Positions 36,165-43,977 are shown, numbered from the stretch's first letter. The stretch is DNA of 48,317 bases from Asanoa iriomotensis (GCF_016862515.1 NZ_BONC01000062.1:1-48317), one strand, 5' to 3'. Notes: generated by a model from the sequence alone, not told the origin. Program-made: numbers and translations.

Positions 36165-36392
36165 GTGGCCGACTTTGACCCCGTCAAGGCCGCGCGGCTA
36201 CTCCGCGAGACTGGCACGCTGCACGCGACAGATTTCCAGTCCGCCGACATCCCGGAGCTTGGCCCGGAGGACGAGCTGCCCGTGCAGCCGGCCAGAATCA
36301 GGGGTGGCCTCGATCCGCACGAGCCGCTGCCTGACAGCCTCGATGTCGCCGAGCTAGCCCAACAGCTCCGCGATGGGCTGATCTATCGGTGA
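36165..36392 (+). CDS. Small acidic element protein, 75 aa
   Basis: GTG start two bases after the previous stop. Acidic and probably partly unfolded (SADIPELGPEDELPVQPARI). The stop overlaps the next GTG. Role unknown. Confidence 0.5.
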   Translation: MADFDPVKAARLLRETGTLHATDFQSADIPELGPEDELPVQPARIRGGLDPHEPLPDSLDVAELAQQLRDGLIYR

Positions 36393-36742
36393 GCGACGGG
36401 GACGGGGCCGGCGTTCAGCCCGCCGGCCCTCGGTCCCGCCGAGGTAGACCACGGACGCAACCTCCGGAGTGCACCGAGGAAGGCTGCAAGCGGCCTCCGA
36501 GGTCGCATGGGCTATGCCGGGCACACGTCCACCGGCTGTACCGCTATGCAGACCCGTCGATCCGCAAGAGGGGCAGCGATACGCCGACCCGATGCCGATA
36601 TTGCGGTCTACCCACGGAGCGCTCCCGCCAGGCATGGCCTGTCGCTCACGCGGAGTGCCATCGCGCCGGCAGGGCTCGGCGTGGGCCGCTCTGGCGCGCA
36701 TATCAGCGGCTGTTGCGCCAGTCGCGAGCGCTGGACCGCTAG
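36389..36742 (+). CDS. Cys-rich zinc protein of the element
   Basis: 117 residues. CTEEGCKRPPRSHGLCRAHV followed by HRLYRYADP is a motif I associate with small actinophage zinc proteins (C-x4-C…G-L-C-x2-H). A second set, CRYCGLPTERS…HAECHRAGRARRG, follows. Last gene before a terminator hairpin; converges on the integrase. Confidence 0.6.
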   Translation: MSDGDGAGVQPAGPRSRRGRPRTQPPECTEEGCKRPPRSHGLCRAHVHRLYRYADPSIRKRGSDTPTRCRYCGLPTERSRQAWPVAHAECHRAGRARRGPLWRAYQRLLRQSRALDR

Positions 36743-36749
36743 ACAGACG

Positions 36750-36778
36750 GCCCGCACTCCCATTGCCGGGGTGCGGGC
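36750..36778. terminator. Terminator between element operon and integrase
   Basis: GCCCGCAC (36750-36757) pairs perfectly with GTGCGGGC (36771-36778), 13-base loop, 7 bases after the stop of the Cys-rich gene and facing the integrase gene end. Confidence 0.75.
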
Positions 36779-36902
36779 TCTGTCGTTACGAGGACTGCCA
36801 GGGTATCCAGGAGTACCCCTAGGGCCAGAAGGTCGCTCAGATTTGCTCTCAACGGGCCGGCGGGGCATCTCGCGTTGGCCACCGAATCGTACGTCTGCGG
36901 GT

Positions 36903-38423
36903 TCAGGCGTCCTCGTCGTACTCAACACCCGATCCCGTGAACGGAGCGCCAAGCGGTACCCGCCTGACGTGCATGAAGCGCGTCGCGGCATTGGGTCGCT
37001 CCCCCACGTAGAAACGGAGTCCTGAGGCGAGCAGGAAATCTCGGCGCGCCGTCGGATTCGCCGACGCCACGATGCTCGGCCACACCTGCCAGAAATGGTC
37101 ACCGGTCGGCACCTCGCGCCACTCGTCGGCGCGCTGCGGCAGTGCCGCCAGCTCATCGCGCCTGGTGACCAGTGAGCCCATGCGGGTCCGGTATTCGGCC
37201 GCGTCCCGCTCGCCTCGGAACAGCCCGGCGTCGCGGTCGTCCCGTAGGTCCCTAATCGCTTGCTCAACGCGCTCCAGCTCAGCCGTGTGGTCCTCGCCTT
37301 TGACGAAATCACGTCGAACGATCGGAGTGTCGCCCAGTTCCTCCATCATGATTGTGTTGATCGCCTGGTCAATCACGACGGCTTGGGCTGATGGGTTCCC
37401 GCAGAAGTTTTTGCCTGCGCGGTTCACCGAGCTGCGGCAGCGGTACCGGGCCGACTTCGCATCCGTCGGGCGCACCGGGTACCACGGCGCCTCGCACACG
37501 TTGCAGAACAGCACGCCGCCCAGCGGAGAGACCTGCCGTGTTCGCCTAGGTGTCGCCTTCAGCGCGTCGAGCGCCGTCTGTAGTTCGGACCACTCCCCTT
37601 GGGTGTAGATGGCGGGCGCCCGCATCACCGGCAGCCCGTCGGCGCCCCGGATGACCGTGCCGTCCTTCTTCACGCTCTCGCCGAGCGTCGCCCGCGAGCG
37701 GAGCATCTTGTGCAGCGACTCGGAACGCCACCGGGCGCCCTTCGCCGCCTTGCCGGTCCGCACGTTGGCGTGATCCTGGGGACTCAGCGTGCCCGACTCG
37801 TTCAGCCCCTGGCATATCGAATTGACCGACTTTCCCGCGATGACGTCTCGCCTGATCTCGTGCAGCAGTTCGACTCGCTCGGCATCGTGGACCAGGCGCC
37901 AGCCGTCGACCACCTTCACGGGCATGTATCCGTCCGGCACCGTCCCCCCGTGGAATCTGCCCTCCCGGGTGGCCAGGCGCATTGAGTCCTGCACTCGGTC
38001 ACGGATGATGTCGCGTTCCCACTCGGCCACTACGCCGAGCAACCCGGCCATCAGGCGCCCTGTGTGCGTGCTGGTGTCGATCCCGTCTTGGAAGGCAATC
38101 ACGATCTTGTCGTGCTCGCGTGCCCAGTCGAGAAGGGCAACCAGGTTGCTGAGCGAGCGGCTCAGCCGATCGAGCTTTACGGCGGCAATCACGTCGTATT
38201 CGCCGGCCCGCTCGTCCGTCAGCCACGGCCCGAACTGCGGCCGGTCGAACGGGAGCACGGCGCCACTCACGTCTACGTCTGCGGCCACATGCACGAGGGT
38301 GGCGTCACGGCTCGCGGCGTACGCGTGCAGGTGCTCGGTCTGCCTGGTGATGCTGGTGCTCTCGTCGGTCTCGCGGGACAGCCGGGCCACGCCGAGAATC
38401 CGAAGCGTCTTCTTGCTGGTCAT
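36903..38423 (-). CDS. int: Large serine recombinase (integrase)
   Basis: 506 residues from ATG 38423; the frame continues 29 codons upstream without a better start. The catalytic domain has GVARLSRETD (Arg14, nucleophile Ser16), AAVKLDRLSRS and EWERDIIRDR in the usual order; the recombinase domain follows (GTVPDGYMPVK … LRSRATLGE). The zinc ribbon uses Cys307, Cys310, Cys329 and Cys341, and a charged coiled coil starts near residue 375. It is full length and shows no damage, so excision may still be possible. Unusually, it lies near the middle of the element rather than next to an att site. Confidence 0.95.
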   Translation of the reverse strand: MTSKKTLRILGVARLSRETDESTSITRQTEHLHAYAASRDATLVHVAADVDVSGAVLPFDRPQFGPWLTDERAGEYDVIAAVKLDRLSRSLSNLVALLDWAREHDKIVIAFQDGIDTSTHTGRLMAGLLGVVAEWERDIIRDRVQDSMRLATREGRFHGGTVPDGYMPVKVVDGWRLVHDAERVELLHEIRRDVIAGKSVNSICQGLNESGTLSPQDHANVRTGKAAKGARWRSESLHKMLRSRATLGESVKKDGTVIRGADGLPVMRAPAIYTQGEWSELQTALDALKATPRRTRQVSPLGGVLFCNVCEAPWYPVRPTDAKSARYRCRSSVNRAGKNFCGNPSAQAVVIDQAINTIMMEELGDTPIVRRDFVKGEDHTAELERVEQAIRDLRDDRDAGLFRGERDAAEYRTRMGSLVTRRDELAALPQRADEWREVPTGDHFWQVWPSIVASANPTARRDFLLASGLRFYVGERPNAATRFMHVRRVPLGAPFTGSGVEYDEDA

Positions 38424-38591
38424 GATGGCTCGCCATCCTATCGGGGTCCCTCGGATACGGGTCGGTCCTGCAAGTCCGCGGTACGTCTGATTGACGGGCG
38501 AACGGGGCATGCGTGCCTGTCCAGGCCGCTTCTGCGTGCGGGCGCGAAGGAGGCGGAGCCCAACCCGGACCCCGCCCCGCGTCTCGTGGGT

Positions 38592-39641
38592 CTAGGACTG
38601 GTTGGTTCCGACCAGTTCCAACGGCACCGTCACCGTGAAGGCGTTCCACTCACCCGAGGTGCCGAGGTCGGCACCGGCCGGGATGGTCAGCTTCAGCGGT
38701 AGCACGCGCGTCACGTTGGCCCCGTCCAGAACGTCACCGGCCTTGACCGTGTTGTACTGCTCTCCACCGGTCACGCCGTTGAACAGGTTCGCCTTCGCTG
38801 GGGCCGATGGGTCGAGCGCCACCGAGACCACGCTTACGGCTCCCGCGTTGACCGTAGGCGTACCGACCTCCACCTTGGCGACGTTGGCCGGGTTCGTCTC
38901 GGACTGCAAGCCAACGTTGATCCGGCACTCACCCCCAGGCATGGCCCGGATGAGCTTGACTGCGAAGGAGCCCCGGTCCGCGATCCTGACTGCCGCTACG
39001 CACCCACCGTTATCGGGGATGCGGACCGGCTGACCCGAGTCGAGGTCGCCGGGGTCGATGTCCAGCTCAGCCGCCAACGCGTTGTTCTGCGTCGTGGTTC
39101 CGAGGTACGTGCCGTCAACGGCCCACCGCTGAGTCACCGGCACCCACCCCCAGCCGCCATCGGCCCCGACGCTGGCCCCTTTCACGCTGCCCGAGATCGT
39201 CTTGTTGAACGCGATCACAGCGGCGAACGCGATTGCTGGGATCAACACGAACAGGATGGGCAAGGCGAACGGGATGCCGAGGATCTTCCGACGCCACCAC
39301 GGCTTGCGCTCACGCACCGGCTGATTCACCGAGTGCCGCGCCCGGTAGACGGTGCCCTTCCGTCGCTGCGGTTGCACTGGCTGGAACGTGGCCATCTGCG
39401 GCGGGAGAGGAATCATCGTGGTGACCTCGGCGTGGTCGTCATCTCCGTCCGCGTCGAGCCAGTCAGCGGCAGCGACGTTTGGGTACACCCCGGCGTCAGC
39501 ATCGGCGGCAATCTGGACGGCCGAGACCGGGATGCCTAGGCGCGTGGCCACCTTTTCGCGGTCGGTCATCGTGTCCCGGTCGGGCCCGCCTCCCGTGGTG
39601 TAGCCGAACCTCTCGTTCGACGCCTGGTTAGTCTTGTGCAC
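38592..39641 (-). CDS. Membrane-anchored surface protein of the element
   Basis: 349 residues, GTG start with AAGGAGG immediately upstream. A cytoplasmic N-terminus of about 115 residues with an LGIPVSAVQIAAD segment precedes one membrane span (LGIPFALPILFVLIPAIAFA, 121-146) and a long beta-rich outside domain with a few Cys (CVAAVRIAD, GGECRIN) ending in VTVPLELVGTNQS. No sortase motif. Could act at the cell surface, for example in exclusion or cell contact; this is speculation. Confidence 0.65.
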   Translation of the reverse strand: MHKTNQASNERFGYTTGGGPDRDTMTDREKVATRLGIPVSAVQIAADADAGVYPNVAAADWLDADGDDDHAEVTTMIPLPPQMATFQPVQPQRRKGTVYRARHSVNQPVRERKPWWRRKILGIPFALPILFVLIPAIAFAAVIAFNKTISGSVKGASVGADGGWGWVPVTQRWAVDGTYLGTTTQNNALAAELDIDPGDLDSGQPVRIPDNGGCVAAVRIADRGSFAVKLIRAMPGGECRINVGLQSETNPANVAKVEVGTPTVNAGAVSVVSVALDPSAPAKANLFNGVTGGEQYNTVKAGDVLDGANVTRVLPLKLTIPAGADLGTSGEWNAFTVTVPLELVGTNQS

Positions 39642-39727
39642 AACCCCTCCTTGAGGGTTCGAGGGACCACGGCACCGCCTTGTCAGGGGTCTCGGTGGTC
39701 GTGGTAGCGGGTCGGCCCGCTGGGCGC

Positions 39728-39751
39728 GTGCACGGCGTCTTGTCCGTGCAC
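39728..39751. terminator. Hairpin between element genes
   Basis: GTGCACGG (39728-39735) pairs perfectly with CCGTGCAC (39744-39751). It lies between the 39767 gene end and the leader of the surface-protein gene. Confidence 0.55.
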
Positions 39752-39766
39752 CACCCGGCCGGTCGG

Positions 39767-39952
39767 CTATGCGGCTGAGCGCGTCTCGTAGTTGGCCTGC
39801 GCTTCCGCGTCATTCGCTGCCAGCGTCAGCAGTCGGGCCGCTCCGATTACCGCCTGGTGCTGGCTCACGGTCACGTGCTGCGCGTCAACCCGCTGGGCGA
39901 CGCGGATGAGGCGCTGTTCTGCCTCGGTCAGCCGGCAGTACGCGCACCACAC
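39767..39952 (-). CDS. Small zinc-finger-like protein of the element, start uncertain
   Basis: 61 residues from GTG 39952: MWCAYCRLTEAEQRLIRVAQ … followed by a helical region. The same frame stays open and sensible upstream (EQLARTTEPCPPRQVWCAYC), making a second Cys pair, but has no start codon. The only ATG with a ribosome binding site (ATG 40023, ACGGAGG) is in another frame. Either the gene is broken by a frameshift between 39952 and 40023, or translation starts at the weak GTG. Confidence 0.4.
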   Translation of the reverse strand: MWCAYCRLTEAEQRLIRVAQRVDAQHVTVSQHQAVIGAARLLTLAANDAEAQANYETRSAA

Positions 39953-40117
39953 CTGACGTGGTGGACATGGCTCGGTCGTGCGGGCGAGTTGTTCGACAGG
40001 GCGGCTGAGGGCTGGCGTCGCATGGAGATACCTCCGTGGATTGCTGGTTGGGTGTGCCTGGCCTGGCCACCTCGGCTACCGCCGGACCGGGATCCGGCGA
40101 CAACCGGGGAAGTCAGC

Positions 40118-40804
40118 TCAGGCGGTCTTGCGGGTGCGGACCCTGCGAGCGACGCTCACCGCGTCCGCCTCGCTCGGCTTCAGGAGTCGACCCCCGCGCG
40201 CCTCGCGGATCGCGGTCACGGTCGCTTCGATTTGCTCGGCCAATGCGTCACGTCCGGGCGCGTCCTCGGGAAGCGCGTTCAGCAGCGCGACAAGCGCGGC
40301 CAGCGCGTTGTCGGCAAGCTGCACTGCCGTCGGAGGCTCCGAGGTGATCGGCTGTACGCTGGCACCCTCGCTACCCTCGGCCGTGTCGCCCGCACTGTCG
40401 CCTTCGCCGCCGCCGGTCGGTGCGTCGCTCTTGCCCTTGCGCGCCTTAACCTCGGCCTGCGCGTCGCGGTAGCTCCACTTCTTCGCGGCGACCAACTCAG
40501 CCCGGTCCACCTCGTTGCGGAACAGGAAGTGGACAGACCAGCCGTTCCGGTCTGAGCGCCCAGACTCGGCGTACGCCTTGCTCGTCTGGAGGTACTGGTA
40601 CATCGAGCTGCGGGCGATGCCGAGGTCTGCGGCGAACTGAGTCACGGCCGCCTCGCCGTACTCCTGGTGCTCCTGCACCTGCACCGCCAGGTCGCCGATC
40701 TTCCAGGCGCCCTTGTCGATGGCGCGCTGTGCCGACTGGCCGGTCCGAATCCAGCCCTTCCACGTCGCGGTCGTGTAGTCGGGCGGGGTGGTGGTCTCGC
40801 TCAT
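40118..40804 (-). CDS. HTH regulator of the element
   Basis: 228 residues, ATG with GAGAGGA upstream. AVTQFAADLGIARSSMYQYL (residues about 53-72) is a clear helix-turn-helix; further basic helices run to about residue 127, and an acidic Gly/Ser linker joins a C-terminal helical domain. It resembles phage immunity or KorB-like repressors in layout. A candidate controller of the element's leftward or rightward operons. Confidence 0.65.
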   Translation of the reverse strand: MSETTTPPDYTTATWKGWIRTGQSAQRAIDKGAWKIGDLAVQVQEHQEYGEAAVTQFAADLGIARSSMYQYLQTSKAYAESGRSDRNGWSVHFLFRNEVDRAELVAAKKWSYRDAQAEVKARKGKSDAPTGGGEGDSAGDTAEGSEGASVQPITSEPPTAVQLADNALAALVALLNALPEDAPGRDALAEQIEATVTAIREARGGRLLKPSEADAVSVARRVRTRKTA

Positions 40805-40887
40805 GGTCTCGTCCTCTCGTGAGGGTCTGCGGGTCCGTCTGGTCCCACTCCACGGCGCCCGGTCGGGCCGGTCACCATGGGGCAGGG

Positions 40888-41145
40888 TCAGCGCGCGGCG
40901 GTCGTCTCGCGAGCGAAGGTCACGGCCGGGTGCGCGGTCCCGTGGCCCTCATCGCCGCACACCTCGCACCGGTGCCAGCCGTAGCCGTCGCAGTTGCTCT
41001 CCTCGCCGCACGCGAGAACCACGTCGAACCCCGCCCAGTACCGGATGCCGACAGCGAACCCGTCCGCGTGGTCGGGGTCGCCGTCCCCGTTGGCCAGGTA
41101 GCAAGCGCAGCCGTGACACACGATCAGCTCGTGCACGATCTCCAT
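40888..41145 (-). CDS. Small zinc protein of the element
   Basis: 85 residues from ATG 41145 (GGGAGAG upstream). Cys/His-rich: IVCHGCACYLANGDGD, ACGEESNCDGYGWHRCEVCG. Two probable zinc sites. A repeated hairpin element lies directly upstream. Confidence 0.65.
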   Translation of the reverse strand: MEIVHELIVCHGCACYLANGDGDPDHADGFAVGIRYWAGFDVVLACGEESNCDGYGWHRCEVCGDEGHGTAHPAVTFARETTAAR

Positions 41146-41170
41146 TGGTCTCTCCCGTCGCGTACTGGGT

Positions 41171-41238
41171 GGGTGCCGACTGGCGACCCTTGGCAGGGCA
41201 CCGGTTGCCCGGTGCTCCACCAGGGGTGGTCAGGCAGG
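41171..41238. repeat. Repeated intergenic element with hairpin, copy 1
   Basis: The block GGGTGCCGACTGGCGACCCT followed by TG (41171-41192) recurs exactly at 41663-41684. Next comes a perfect hairpin, GCACCGG/CCGGTGC (41198-41204 with 41209-41215), and then CAGGGGTGGTCAGGCAGG, which is close to the second copy. It precedes the small zinc gene and overlaps the end of the 41230 gene. Confidence 0.75.
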
Positions 41239-41637
41239 CTGGCCGATCCAGCTAGCGGCGTCGATGGCGTCACGCATGACCTCGATTGCCGCGATGCGCT
41301 GGGGGTCCCGCGCTGGGCAGGCGTCGCCGTACTCCGGGCAGGGGCTTCCCCACTGGCCACGGTCGTGTGCGTCGGCGTGGTCTGCGTCGTTGATCAGGAA
41401 GGAGCACAGCGCACGGACCATGTCCCCGACTTCCTGGTTAAACCCGAGGGGCGTGCGCAGGTCGGCGCCCGTGATCGTGTGCTTGCCGTTGGTCAGTGCG
41501 TAGGTCACGGTCACGCCGTTACCGGACAGGATGTGACCCCCGCTGATCCGGAAGCCGTTGAAGGACAACGCGACCTTGACCGGACGACCGCCCGTCGTCG
41601 CTGCGGGTAGGTACTTCGTGGTGGTGATGCTGTCCAT
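41230..41637 (-). CDS. Uncharacterised element protein, 135 aa
   Basis: ATG with GGAGGGG upstream. The N-terminal half is beta-rich (SITTTKYLPAATTGGRPVKV … GNGVTVTYALTNGKHTITGA); the C-terminal half is helical, with WGSPCPEYGDACPARDPQRI holding two Cys. No family recognised. Both ends lie against copies of the repeated intergenic element. Confidence 0.6.
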   Translation of the reverse strand: MDSITTTKYLPAATTGGRPVKVALSFNGFRISGGHILSGNGVTVTYALTNGKHTITGADLRTPLGFNQEVGDMVRALCSFLINDADHADAHDRGQWGSPCPEYGDACPARDPQRIAAIEVMRDAIDAASWIGQPA

Positions 41638-41662
41638 CTCGGGTGTCCCCTCCCCAGGTGAC

Positions 41663-41728
41663 GGGTGCCGACTGGCGACCCTTGACCAGGCACCCCGTGG
41701 GATGCCCGATCAGGGATGGCCAGGTAGG
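41663..41728. repeat. Repeated intergenic element with hairpin, copy 2
   Basis: Same order as copy 1: the shared 22-base block, then a hairpin with different bases (AGGCACCCC against GGGATGCCC, one G-U pair), then CAGGGATGGCCAGGTAGG. Retained pairing with changed sequence suggests the RNA structure matters. Confidence 0.7.
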
Positions 41729-41729
41729 A

Positions 41730-41876
41730 CTACTTCCGGCGGACCGGCTTGCCAGTTGGGCCGAACAGAGCTGCCGTGGCCTTCGCCTGCGTCCACGTGG
41801 TGCCCGGCTTAAGGGCTGCGTACGACCGGCCGTCCGCCTCGGAGGTGAACTCGATGTGCGTCGGTTGGAGCTTCAC
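41730..41876 (-). CDS. Very small element protein next to attR
   Basis: 48 residues from GTG 41876: VKLQPTHIEFTSEADGRSYA … GPTGKPVRRK. It starts about 40 bases inside the attP arm; a perfect hairpin (41893-41899 with 41904-41910) lies between the arm and the start. Short basic tail; role unknown. The open frame upstream of the GTG runs across attR and is not used. Confidence 0.5.
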   Translation of the reverse strand: MKLQPTHIEFTSEADGRSYAALKPGTTWTQAKATAALFGPTGKPVRRK

Positions 41877-41913
41877 GGCGCTTCCCCTGTCCCGGCGCCC
41901 CGTGGCGCCGTCA

Positions 41914-41961
41914 GGGGTAACTCTGCTGTCCCCGGGCTGTCGGTGGCGGAGCATCTGGCGC
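41914..41961 (+). other. attR of the integrated element
   Basis: The left half (41914-41936) is element DNA starting GGGGTAACTCTGC; the crossover CT is at 41937-41938; the right half is ATPase gene DNA. The element arm matches the inverted arm in attL at 16 of 23 positions, including CTCTGCT. Joining chromosomal halves gives CCGAC-CT-GTCGG, a perfect palindrome at the centre of attB, which supports this crossover. Confidence 0.8.
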
Positions 41962-42284
41962 TGCTGGCGTACGCGCACGGCGACGGCGGTGACCCGGTCG
42001 AGGAGGTCCTCACGGAGCTGGGCCTGGCGCCGGCCCGCGACCAGCTGCCGATCACCCTGTCGAGCGGGCAGCGGCGCCGCCTGGCGCTGGCGTCATGCCT
42101 GGTGCGGCCGCGCCGGGTGTTGATCCTCGACGAGCCTGAGCAGCGGCTGGACGTGGACGGCCGGGCCTGGCTGACCGACCGGCTGCGGCGGGAGAAGGCG
42201 GCCGGGACGGCCGTGCTGATGGCGTCGCACGACGCGGAGCTGGTGGACGCGGTGGCCGACGTGCGGATCGGCATCGGCGGGTGA
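41939..42284 (+). pseudogene. ABC ATPase, 3' part
   Basis: Continues the ATPase broken at 30817: SVAEHLALLAYAHGDGGDPV, then the signature ITLSSGQRRRLALASCLVRP, Walker B RVLILDEPEQRLD and the H-loop AVLMASHDAEL. All the essential motifs absent from the 5' part are here, in frame after excision. The stop overlaps the permease start (GTGA), so insertion of the element cuts the permease and zinc-ribbon genes off from the operon promoter. Confidence 0.92.
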
Positions 42285-43690
42285 CGGCGACCACCCTGGT
42301 GCCGCCGCCGGGCGCGGCGCCGCCGCCGTCGGGCGAGCTGAAGGCCCGGCTGCGCCGGGCCCGCCGCCAGCACCGGGACCGGTCCATCGGTGACCTGCTC
42401 ACTGACCTCTACATGATCGCGTTCCTGATCGCGATCTACGGCTGGGCCGGGGTCGATTCGGTCAGCGGCTTCCTGCACCGCCAGGTGGCGGCGGCGCCGT
42501 CCGATCCCGGCGCCCGCTACTGGATCGGGGCGGGTGCGGGGGTCGCGCTCGCCGGGTTCGTCTGGCAGGGGTTGACCGCGGTCGGTCCGCTGCAGGTCGG
42601 CCCGGCGGTGCAGAGCTGGCTGGCGAGCACGCCGCTGTCGCGGCGGTCGCTGCTGGCGCCGCGGTTCGTGGGCCTGGTGCTGGCGGGGGCGTTGGGCGCG
42701 GCGCTGCTCGGCACGGCCGCGGCCGCGATCGGCCGCTCCGGTGGCTACGTCTGGGCGGGGGTGGCCGGACTCGGCTGGGGGACGGCCTTCGCGGCGGGCG
42801 CGGCCGCCGCGCAGTCGTGGCCGGGCCGGCGTCTCCGCTGGCCCGCGGTGGCGTTGGCCGGCGTCGGTGGCCTGGTGGTGCTCGCGGTGGTGCTGACGCA
42901 CGGCCTGTGGGGCTGGGCACCCGGGCGCCCACCGGTCGCGGTGCTGCCCGTGGTCGCGCTCGCCGGCCTGGTGCCGGCAGTGGTGCTGTTGGTGGTGGCG
43001 GTGCGGGCGCTACCCGGCATCGACCGGGCGTCGCTGTCGACCGGCGCCCGCTTCGCGTCGGCGGCGTCGTCGGCGGTCCTGCTGCTCGACCCGTCGATGC
43101 TCGCGGCGGTGGTGGAGAACCAGCGCTGGCGCGCGGTGGGCCGGGTCCGCAGCGGCCGCTTCCGCGGCGGCCCGCGCTGGTGGGTGCTGCTGCAGGCGGA
43201 CGTCCGCCGGGTCGGCCGCAACCGCGCCGCCCTCGGTTGGTGGGCGGTGCTGGTGCTGGCGGTGTACGCGGTGCAGGTCGCGCTCCCGTCGGTGGCCGGC
43301 GGGGTCCAGGTGGTCGCGGCCTTCCTGGCGGCGGACCGGTTCGCCGGCGGTCTGCGCGGCATCTCCCGCTCGGCGGGCTTGCGCCGGGCGGTGGGCGGCA
43401 GCGACGGCGCCCTCAAACTGACGCACATGCTGGTCCCGACGCTGGTGGCGGCCCTGTTCTGGCTGGCGACGATCCCGACGGTCGGCGCGGGCCCGCTCTG
43501 GCTCCCGTTCGTGCTGGTAGCCGGCGTAGCCGCCAGCCTCTACCGCTCAGCCACCCGCGGCGCGATGGCCTACGGCGGCGCGGTCGCCGAAACCCCGATG
43601 GGCGTGATCCCGGTAGACATGATCCGCCAGGTGATCCGCGGCCCGGACCTGCTGGCGGTCATGGTCGCGATCCATATCCTGGTGCGATGA
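42281..43690 (+). CDS. DUF6297-type polytopic membrane protein (ABC permease partner)
   Basis: 469 residues, GTG overlapping the ATPase stop. A basic N-terminus with KARLRRARRQHRDRSIGDLL precedes about ten to twelve hydrophobic spans. Two Gly/Ala-rich halves (FVGLVLAGALGAALLGTAAA … VLVLAVYAVQVALPSVAGGV) and a repeated WWAVL/WWVLL style suggest an internal duplication. Its coupling to the ATPase identifies it as the membrane part of the transporter. A likely role is export or metal handling for the modified tail, by inference. Confidence 0.75.
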   Translation: MTATTLVPPPGAAPPPSGELKARLRRARRQHRDRSIGDLLTDLYMIAFLIAIYGWAGVDSVSGFLHRQVAAAPSDPGARYWIGAGAGVALAGFVWQGLTAVGPLQVGPAVQSWLASTPLSRRSLLAPRFVGLVLAGALGAALLGTAAAAIGRSGGYVWAGVAGLGWGTAFAAGAAAAQSWPGRRLRWPAVALAGVGGLVVLAVVLTHGLWGWAPGRPPVAVLPVVALAGLVPAVVLLVVAVRALPGIDRASLSTGARFASAASSAVLLLDPSMLAAVVENQRWRAVGRVRSGRFRGGPRWWVLLQADVRRVGRNRAALGWWAVLVLAVYAVQVALPSVAGGVQVVAAFLAADRFAGGLRGISRSAGLRRAVGGSDGALKLTHMLVPTLVAALFWLATIPTVGAGPLWLPFVLVAGVAASLYRSATRGAMAYGGAVAETPMGVIPVDMIRQVIRGPDLLAVMVAIHILVR

Positions 43691-43977
43691 CTGCCGAGGA
43701 TGTGCGCGCCGCGATCGACGAGTTCGCCGCCCGCATCGACGCGCTGGCACCGGGGTCTGGCCCGCCGCTGACGGTGTCGGTGACGCTTAGCCCGGCGGCG
43801 GCCGGGGCGTTGGTCGAAGCGCTGCGCTCCTACCACGACCCGCGCGATCACGGCACCTGCGACCAGTGCGGCTCGGGCCGCCTGGACGAAACCTTCACCT
43901 GCACGGCCTGCGCCCAACCGAACGGCCTCTTCGGCCAGCTGATCCGCGAACGCCTCACCCGCCACCAGTCGGGCTGA
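43687..43977 (+). CDS. Small zinc-ribbon protein ending the MNIO operon
   Basis: 96 residues, ATGA overlap with the permease stop. An N-terminal helical part is followed by HGTCDQCGSGRLDETFTCTA with CACAQP-like continuation: C-x2-C…C-x2-C spaced for one zinc ribbon. It could be a metal-sensing or docking factor for the operon, but no family is recognised. Confidence 0.7.
   Translation: MTAEDVRAAIDEFAARIDALAPGSGPPLTVSVTLSPAAAGALVEALRSYHDPRDHGTCDQCGSGRLDETFTCTACAQPNGLFGQLIRERLTRHQSG

Larger units (their letters stand above)
30818..41936. mobile_element. 11.1-kb serine-integrase element inserted in an ABC ATPase gene
   Basis: Bounded by attL and attR. Layout: a leftward block of small Cys-rich genes and a membrane protein (31332-32392), a rightward operon with a RepA-like ATPase, an HTH candidate, an HNH-type protein and five unknowns (32523-36742), a leftward serine integrase (36903-38423), then leftward membrane, HTH and small genes up to attR. 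Codon use is less extreme in GC than the flanks. No structural phage genes, conjugation coupling protein or relaxase were recognised. It may be a phage satellite, a mobilisable island or a remnant of a larger element. Confidence 0.9.

Noticed and set aside
30808-41934. TCCCCG as the att core (identical six bases at both ends)
   Set aside because: It is the longest exact match, but the symmetry of both reconstructed attP and attB puts the crossover 3 bases further at CT; TCCCCG is better explained as similarity between attB and attP.
41643-42284. Intact 213-codon ABC-like gene reading across attR
   Set aside because: The part before 41939 is element sequence in a chance open frame; only the later part is ATPase and it lacks Walker A.
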